A stretch of DNA of 10,300 bases from assembly GCA_030148625.1 (NCBI GenBank), contig JASBTC010000193.1, positions 1-10,300 on the forward strand, given 5' to 3'. The notes under the pieces were generated by a model, which saw only the letters and a program-made list of their open reading frames with translations, had not been told where the DNA came from and ran no database searches. Shown here piece by piece: positions 6,413-10,300 of this stretch; the first letter of the stretch is position 1, and every line of letters starts with the position of its first letter. This DNA is from Sphingobium sp. GTDB lineage: Bacteria; Pseudomonadota; Alphaproteobacteria; Sphingomonadales; Sphingomonadaceae. The position numbers and the translations under genes are program-made.

Positions 6413-7396
6413 TCACTGATCCGGTGCCAGCACGATCCCGCCGCGGCTTTCCCCGGCTTCGAGGATGCGATGCGCGTCGGCGGCGCGGGACAGCGGCAGG
6501 ATGTCGGGATCGATCGGGCGCACGACGCCGCGATCGAACGCGTCGAACGTCTCGTCGACATAGGTGCGAAGCTGTTCGGGCGTGCGGATCTTGTGGAACA
6601 GGATCGGCCGGGTGACGCTGAGCGACCGGACGGCCAGGTCGGACGGCCGGAACGGCTCGACCGGGCCGGAGGATTGGCCGAAATTGACGAGCGTGCCGCT
6701 GTAATCGAGGCAGCGGAGCGATCCGGCGAAGGTATCGCGACCGACCGAGTCATAGACGGCGGCAACGCCCGCGCCATCGGTCAGCGCATCGACGCGCGCC
6801 ACAAAATCCTCGGACCGGTAGAAGATGATCTCGTCGGCGCCACTGGCCCGCGCGATCTCCGCCTTCGCCTCGCTGCTGACGGTGCCGATCACGCGCGCGC
6901 CCAGCGCCCTGCACCATTGGCAGAGCAACTGGCTCACCCCGCCCGCCGCCGCATGGACCAGCACGGTCTGGCCGGCCTCGACCCGGTGGGAGTCCTTGAC
7001 CAGCATCCGCACGGTGAAGGTCTTCATCAGCGATGCAGCCGCCTGCGCGTCGCCGATGCCGTCGGGCAGGCGAACCGCGAGATCGGTGCTCAGGATCCGT
7101 CGCGCGGCATAACCGCCATAGGCGCCGCTGATCCATGCGACCCGGTCGCCCACCGCCAGATGCGTGACGCCGAGGCCGACCGCCTCGACCACGCCCACCG
7201 CGTCCAGCCCCGGAATGCCGGGCAGCGCCAGCGTCCGGTACTGGCCGGTGCGGACATAGGTATCGTGGAAATTCACGTTGATCGCAGCATGCCGCAACAG
7301 AATCTCGCCCGGGCCCGGTTCGGCCAGTTCCACCTGTTCGAGCAGCAGCTCCTCGGGGCCACCATGGCGGCGCAGGACGATCGCGTCAGTCCGCAT
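6413..7396 (-). CDS. Quinone-oxidoreductase-like MDR-family NAD(P)H enzyme
   Basis: A 327-residue zinc-independent medium-chain dehydrogenase/reductase resembling E. coli QorA. The N-terminal GroES-like half carries INVNFHDTYVRTGQY (39-53) and PGIPGLDAVGVVEAVG (59-74). The Rossmann half carries HAAAGGVSQLLCQW (148-161), then GARVIGTVSSEAKAE (166-180), and ends with an SRGGIVL-type tail. In most QOR proteins the dinucleotide loop reads AAGGVG; here the last Gly is Ser155. The family reduces quinones or the C=C bond of enones with NADPH, and many members are assigned to quinones only by homology. In this operon a double-bond reduction or oxidation of a ring intermediate is possible. The start overlaps the DUF917 3' end by 11 bp and is preceded by GGAG, so it is coupled to that gene. 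Confidence 0.87.
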   Translation of the reverse strand: MRTDAIVLRRHGGPEELLLEQVELAEPGPGEILLRHAAINVNFHDTYVRTGQYRTLALPGIPGLDAVGVVEAVGLGVTHLAVGDRVAWISGAYGGYAARRILSTDLAVRLPDGIGDAQAAASLMKTFTVRMLVKDSHRVEAGQTVLVHAAAGGVSQLLCQWCRALGARVIGTVSSEAKAEIARASGADEIIFYRSEDFVARVDALTDGAGVAAVYDSVGRDTFAGSLRCLDYSGTLVNFGQSSGPVEPFRPSDLAVRSLSVTRPILFHKIRTPEQLRTYVDETFDAFDRGVVRPIDPDILPLSRAADAHRILEAGESRGGIVLAPDQ

Positions 7397-8525
7397 GGGC
7401 GGGGCTCCGGGCGGCGGCGGGCGCCAGCCCGTCCAGCGGCAGATCCTCTACCGCCACGAAATCCATGTCGAATCCGAAGGCGCGCGGTCCGAAGGTCGCC
7501 AGCGCCTCGGGCGTGCGCATGATCGGCGGCACGCCCACCGCCATCACCTTCACCCGCTGGCCGAAGCGCAGCGCCTCGGTGGTGATCGGCTCGCCGGTCT
7601 CGCGGTCGAGTATGGTGATCAGGTCGGGCACCATCGTCAGCGTCCGCCCCGCCTTTTCAGCGGTCAGGAACTCGTTCTGGAAGGTGATGCGGCAGGGTTC
7701 GTCATCGCCCTCGATCGGCACCAGGGTCACAGCACCACGCGCGAAGCCGCCCTGGGTCTCGCGCAGCACGTCGGAAACCTTGCCGTCATACAGGATGCGG
7801 GCATGGCGCGGCGGATTGGCCTGAGCGAAGAAATCGATCAGCGCGGTGAAGGGGCATTGCTTGCTCGCCCGCGCGGCGCTGATCGTCTGGCCGATCCGCA
7901 GCGACAGGGTCAGCGTGTTAGGCACCGCCGTCCGTTTCACATCGGCGCCGCTCATCGGATAAAGCGCGATCTGCGCCATCGCGCCCAGATTGATGACCGC
8001 GCCACGCGCCAGCCGCTCGGCGAGTATGTTGGACTCGGTCTCGATGCTCATCAGGTCGCCGCGCTCGCTCGCAAGGCTCAGCGGCGCGCTCTTGCAGCCA
8101 TAGACGCTGAAGGTGACCATGTGCAGTTCGGGAAAGGCGCGGCCCATGCCGTCGGCATCGACCACGGGCAGCCCCATGCGTGCCGCCACCACCAGCGGCA
8201 GCGTGCCGTTGGCGCCGCCCGCCTCGATCGAGATGATCGCATCGGCCTTGCGCCCCAGCCGGTCCTCGACCGCGCGCACCGCCTGTTCGGCGGCGATCAT
8301 GCAGGGGATCTTCTCGATCATCACGGTCGGCGCGCCGATGCCCGCGGCAGTGATCACCAGCGCATCGTCGGGCAGGTCCAGCGGATCGATGATGTCGGCG
8401 CGGCGACCCTCATCGAATTCCTGCTGAAGCATCAGCCGGCCGATATAAGGGTCGCCGCCCCCGCCGGTGCCCAGGAAGGTGGCGCCGGTCGCGTAATCGA
8501 TCAGGTCTTCGCGGTTGAGTTCCAT
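7386..8525 (-). CDS. DUF917 / S-methyl-thiohydantoin-desulfurase-like protein
   Basis: A 379-residue cytoplasmic protein with the DUF917 pattern (PF06032). The glycine-rich FLGTGGGGDPYIGR lies at 17-30, ISIEAGGANG at 98-107, and VVDADGMGRAFPELHM at 121-136; the family C-terminal part follows with PNTLTLSLRIGQ (202-213). As I recall, this domain has been linked to S-methyl-thiohydantoin desulfurase, an enzyme acting on a hydantoin-like ring in ergothioneine-type catabolism; I cannot check the reference here. Genes of this family commonly sit next to HyuA-like ATPases, as here: it starts 2 bp after the hyuA stop, with AGGGGG inside the hyuA 3' end as ribosome site. No signal peptide or membrane segment is seen. 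Ring hydrolysis or desulfuration of a hydantoin-like compound is the best guess. Confidence 0.82.
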   Translation of the reverse strand: MELNREDLIDYATGATFLGTGGGGDPYIGRLMLQQEFDEGRRADIIDPLDLPDDALVITAAGIGAPTVMIEKIPCMIAAEQAVRAVEDRLGRKADAIISIEAGGANGTLPLVVAARMGLPVVDADGMGRAFPELHMVTFSVYGCKSAPLSLASERGDLMSIETESNILAERLARGAVINLGAMAQIALYPMSGADVKRTAVPNTLTLSLRIGQTISAARASKQCPFTALIDFFAQANPPRHARILYDGKVSDVLRETQGGFARGAVTLVPIEGDDEPCRITFQNEFLTAEKAGRTLTMVPDLITILDRETGEPITTEALRFGQRVKVMAVGVPPIMRTPEALATFGPRAFGFDMDFVAVEDLPLDGLAPAAARSPAHAD

Positions 8526-8527
8526 GG

Positions 8528-10102
8528 TCAGACCCCCTCGACTTCGGGCTGGAGTTGCGTGACGGTCGCCAACTCGCCCACCGCCTTCACGCGGACGCGC
8601 ACCGCGCCGCTCGGCGCGTAGGAAAGCGGCAGTTCGTCGACCTCGATGATGGAAACGCTGTCGGCCTCGGCACCCGCGTCAACGACGCGGCGCACCGCCT
8701 CGGCGCGCGCCTGTTCGAGCGCGGCGTCACGGCCGGTTTCGGCATAATGGAAGACGCGGTCGACCTCTCCGCCCACCTGGGCGATGGCGGCGCCGATCGC
8801 ATTGGCTTCGGACGATCGCTCGGGGATCAGCAGCTCGCCGACGCCCTTCAACTCGCGGTCGATCAGCACGCTGCCGCCGCCCACCAGCACCACGGTCGTA
8901 TCGTCGGCGGATGTCTTCATGCGATCGATCGCCTGCTCCACCTTGCGGTGGATCTCGTCGACCGCCGCCTCGACGAAGGCCGGGTCCAGATGCGCCACGC
9001 GATCGCGATCGCCGATTTCGGCGATGCCGGCGGCCACCGCGATATCGGTCGTCGTCAGCGTCTCGCCGCCGAACACCAGCGCCTCGCGCGGCAGGCGATA
9101 GCCAACCGATTGCGGGCCGATCCGGCGCGGATCCTCCGGGTCGACGCGGGTGCCGCCGCCCAGGCCGATCGCCAGGATATCGGGCATGCGGAAATTGGTG
9201 CGCACCCCGCCGATATCGACGGCGAGCGAGGATTCGCGCGGGAAGCCGTTCACCAGCACGCCGACATCGGTGGTGGTGCCGCCGATATCGACGACGATCG
9301 CGTCCTTGCGGCCGGAGAGGTAAGCGGCGCCGCGCATCGAATTGGTCGGGCCGGAGGCGAAGGTCAGCACCGGATAGCGCGCGACGAAGTCGGCGCTCAT
9401 CAGCGTCCCGTCATTCTGGCTGATGAAGAAGGGCACGGTCACCCCCAGGCTGCGCAGCGCCTCTCCGAAGGAATTGACGACGCGCTCGGACAGGTCGGCA
9501 AGCGACGCGTTCATGATCGCGGCATTCTCACGCTCGATCAGCCCCATCCGGCCCAGTTCGCTCGACAAGGTGACGCGTGCCCCCGGAATCTCGCCCCGCA
9601 CGATCTCCGCCGCGCGCTGCTCCATCGACGCATCGATCGGCGAGAAGACGCAGGAAATCGCGATGGCGGTGATCCCCGCCTTGCGGATCTCGCGCGCCGC
9701 CGCCGTCACCGCCGCCTCGTCCAGGGGCGCGATCAACTGGCCGTCAAACTCGTAGCCACCGCCGACCAGATAGATGCGCTTGCCCACTGCCATCAGCAGG
9801 TCGCGCGGCCAGTCGATCAGCGGATTCAGGCTTCGGGCTGCGGGCAGGCAGATGCGGATCACCGCCACATCGTTCAGCCGCACGCGCTCGACAAAGGCGT
9901 TGGTGAACTGGGTGGTGCCGATCATCACCCCGTCGATCGCGTCGGGCGCGACGCGCGCGCTGCCCAGCAGCTTGCGGATCGATGCGACGACGCCCGACCC
10001 GACATCCTCGGTCGTCGGCGTCTTCAGCGATGCGACGACCGTGCGGCCGTCGAGCAAAGCCGCGTCCGTGTTCGTTCCACCAACATCCACCCCAACACGC
10101 AT
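8528..10102 (-). CDS. hyuA: Hydantoinase/oxoprolinase family protein, HyuA-type ATPase subunit
   Basis: A 524-residue member of the hydantoinase A/oxoprolinase ATPase family, the short form without a fused HyuB part. Two phosphate-binding signatures of the actin-like ATPase fold are seen: GVDVGGTNTDAALLDG (4-19) and VVDIGGTTTDVGVLVNG (270-286). Also present are GTTQFTNAFVER (62-73), SSELGRMGLIERENAAIMNA (180-199), SGPTNSMRGA (250-259), ILAIGLGGGTRVDPED (309-324) and a C-terminal VLVGGGSVLI (405-414). Relatives use ATP to open hydantoins, 5-oxoproline or lactams, or to carboxylate ketones, normally with a HyuB partner. No HyuB follows; the DUF917 gene is 2 bp downstream instead. A GAGG site lies 10 nt before ATG 10102. 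It is the first gene of the minus-strand run. The exact substrate is unknown. Confidence 0.9.
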   Translation of the reverse strand: MRVGVDVGGTNTDAALLDGRTVVASLKTPTTEDVGSGVVASIRKLLGSARVAPDAIDGVMIGTTQFTNAFVERVRLNDVAVIRICLPAARSLNPLIDWPRDLLMAVGKRIYLVGGGYEFDGQLIAPLDEAAVTAAAREIRKAGITAIAISCVFSPIDASMEQRAAEIVRGEIPGARVTLSSELGRMGLIERENAAIMNASLADLSERVVNSFGEALRSLGVTVPFFISQNDGTLMSADFVARYPVLTFASGPTNSMRGAAYLSGRKDAIVVDIGGTTTDVGVLVNGFPRESSLAVDIGGVRTNFRMPDILAIGLGGGTRVDPEDPRRIGPQSVGYRLPREALVFGGETLTTTDIAVAAGIAEIGDRDRVAHLDPAFVEAAVDEIHRKVEQAIDRMKTSADDTTVVLVGGGSVLIDRELKGVGELLIPERSSEANAIGAAIAQVGGEVDRVFHYAETGRDAALEQARAEAVRRVVDAGAEADSVSIIEVDELPLSYAPSGAVRVRVKAVGELATVTQLQPEVEGV

Positions 10103-10285
10103 CTACGGACATCCTCGATCCTGTGATGCCCCGATGATGCGGATGCGGCCGGCAAGTTGAAAGCGAACCGGAGAGTGAGGTGGGGTGGTTTTTCAGGTAG
10201 GATCGCGACAGCGCCTTCGCCCACCCGGACGGACGGATGGGCGGGGAAGCGGCCCCGAAGCAGTGGATCGAACAGGACAACCCTC
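10103..10285. promoter_or_regulatory. Intergenic region upstream of hyuA, probable divergent promoter region
   Basis: This 183-bp stretch has no credible gene and must hold the promoter for the minus-strand operon if transcription begins here. No good sigma-70 pair was found on either strand; TAGGAT at 10198-10203 could be a plus-strand -10 but lacks a matching -35. An imperfect hairpin with arms GCCCA (10219-10223) and TGGGC (10238-10242) surrounds a repeated CGGA motif and could be an operator or 5' leader structure. None of these is strong. Confidence 0.4.
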
Positions 10286-10300
10286 ATGACCAGCCTCCCC
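10286..10300 (+). CDS. Possible start of a divergent gene, cut by window edge
   Basis: ATG at 10286 opens M-T-S-L-P and runs off the right edge. AGGA at 10274-10277 sits 8 nt upstream, a good ribosome-site spacing. A divergent gene next to a catabolic operon is often its regulator, but five residues identify nothing. Confidence 0.3.

Noticed and set aside
4108..6615. Plus-strand open frame of 835 codons
   Set aside because: It lies antisense to the TonB receptor, whose signal peptide, plug motifs and terminal Phe are clear. The plus-strand translation has no recognisable family.
6367..6777. N-terminal extension of the receptor to an ATG at 6777
   Set aside because: The extension overlaps the reductase gene in another frame, has no receptor homology, and would bury the signal peptide. 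The ATG at 6366 has a good ribosome site.
8555..10126. Plus-strand open frame of 523 codons
   Set aside because: It is antisense to hyuA along nearly its whole length, with His/Arg/Asp/Ala-rich composition and no motif.
10116..10205. Seven-bp inverted repeat CGATCCT / AGGATCG in the upstream region
   Set aside because: The arms are about 76 bp apart and this short; such a match is easily expected by chance.

Overview
The window is GC-rich DNA carrying nine tightly packed genes, all on the minus strand, with no RNA genes, transposons or CRISPR. The GC-rich style, the TonB-dependent receptor with a DIVVTA TonB box and terminal Phe, and the dense operon packing suggest an alphaproteobacterium, most likely a sphingomonad (Sphingomonas, Sphingobium or Novosphingobium type). 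That placement is an inference from protein style, since no marker gene is present.

Layout in the direction of transcription, from high to low coordinates: (1) hyuA-type hydantoinase/oxoprolinase ATPase subunit (10102-8528); (2) DUF917 / S-methyl-thiohydantoin-desulfurase-like protein (8525-7386); (3) quinone-oxidoreductase-like MDR protein (7396-6413); (4) TonB-dependent outer-membrane receptor (6366-4189); (5) class IV branched-chain-type aminotransferase (4124-3168); (6) small cupin (3175-2771); (7) Asp/Glu/hydantoin racemase (2763-2035); (8) NCS1 nucleobase/hydantoin-type permease (1980-724); (9) periplasmic or lipoprotein tyrosine-phosphatase-like protein (727 to the left edge, incomplete). 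Junctions are -11 to +7 bp for most pairs. Three wider gaps (46, 64 and 54 bp) flank the receptor and precede the permease. Two of them hold GC-rich hairpins and one is AT-rich.

The genes read as one catabolic unit for a cyclic amide such as a hydantoin, thiohydantoin or lactam. The receptor would carry the compound over the outer membrane and the NCS1 permease over the inner membrane. The racemase would interconvert enantiomers. The HyuA ATPase and the DUF917 protein would act on the ring, and the aminotransferase and reductase could process the released amino acid or intermediate. HyuB, the usual partner of HyuA, is absent and DUF917 sits in its place. The substrate cannot be read from the sequence.

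Upstream of hyuA is a 183-bp non-coding stretch. It is followed by a possible divergent plus-strand start at 10286, of which only five codons are visible; this may be the first gene of a divergent unit, possibly a regulator.
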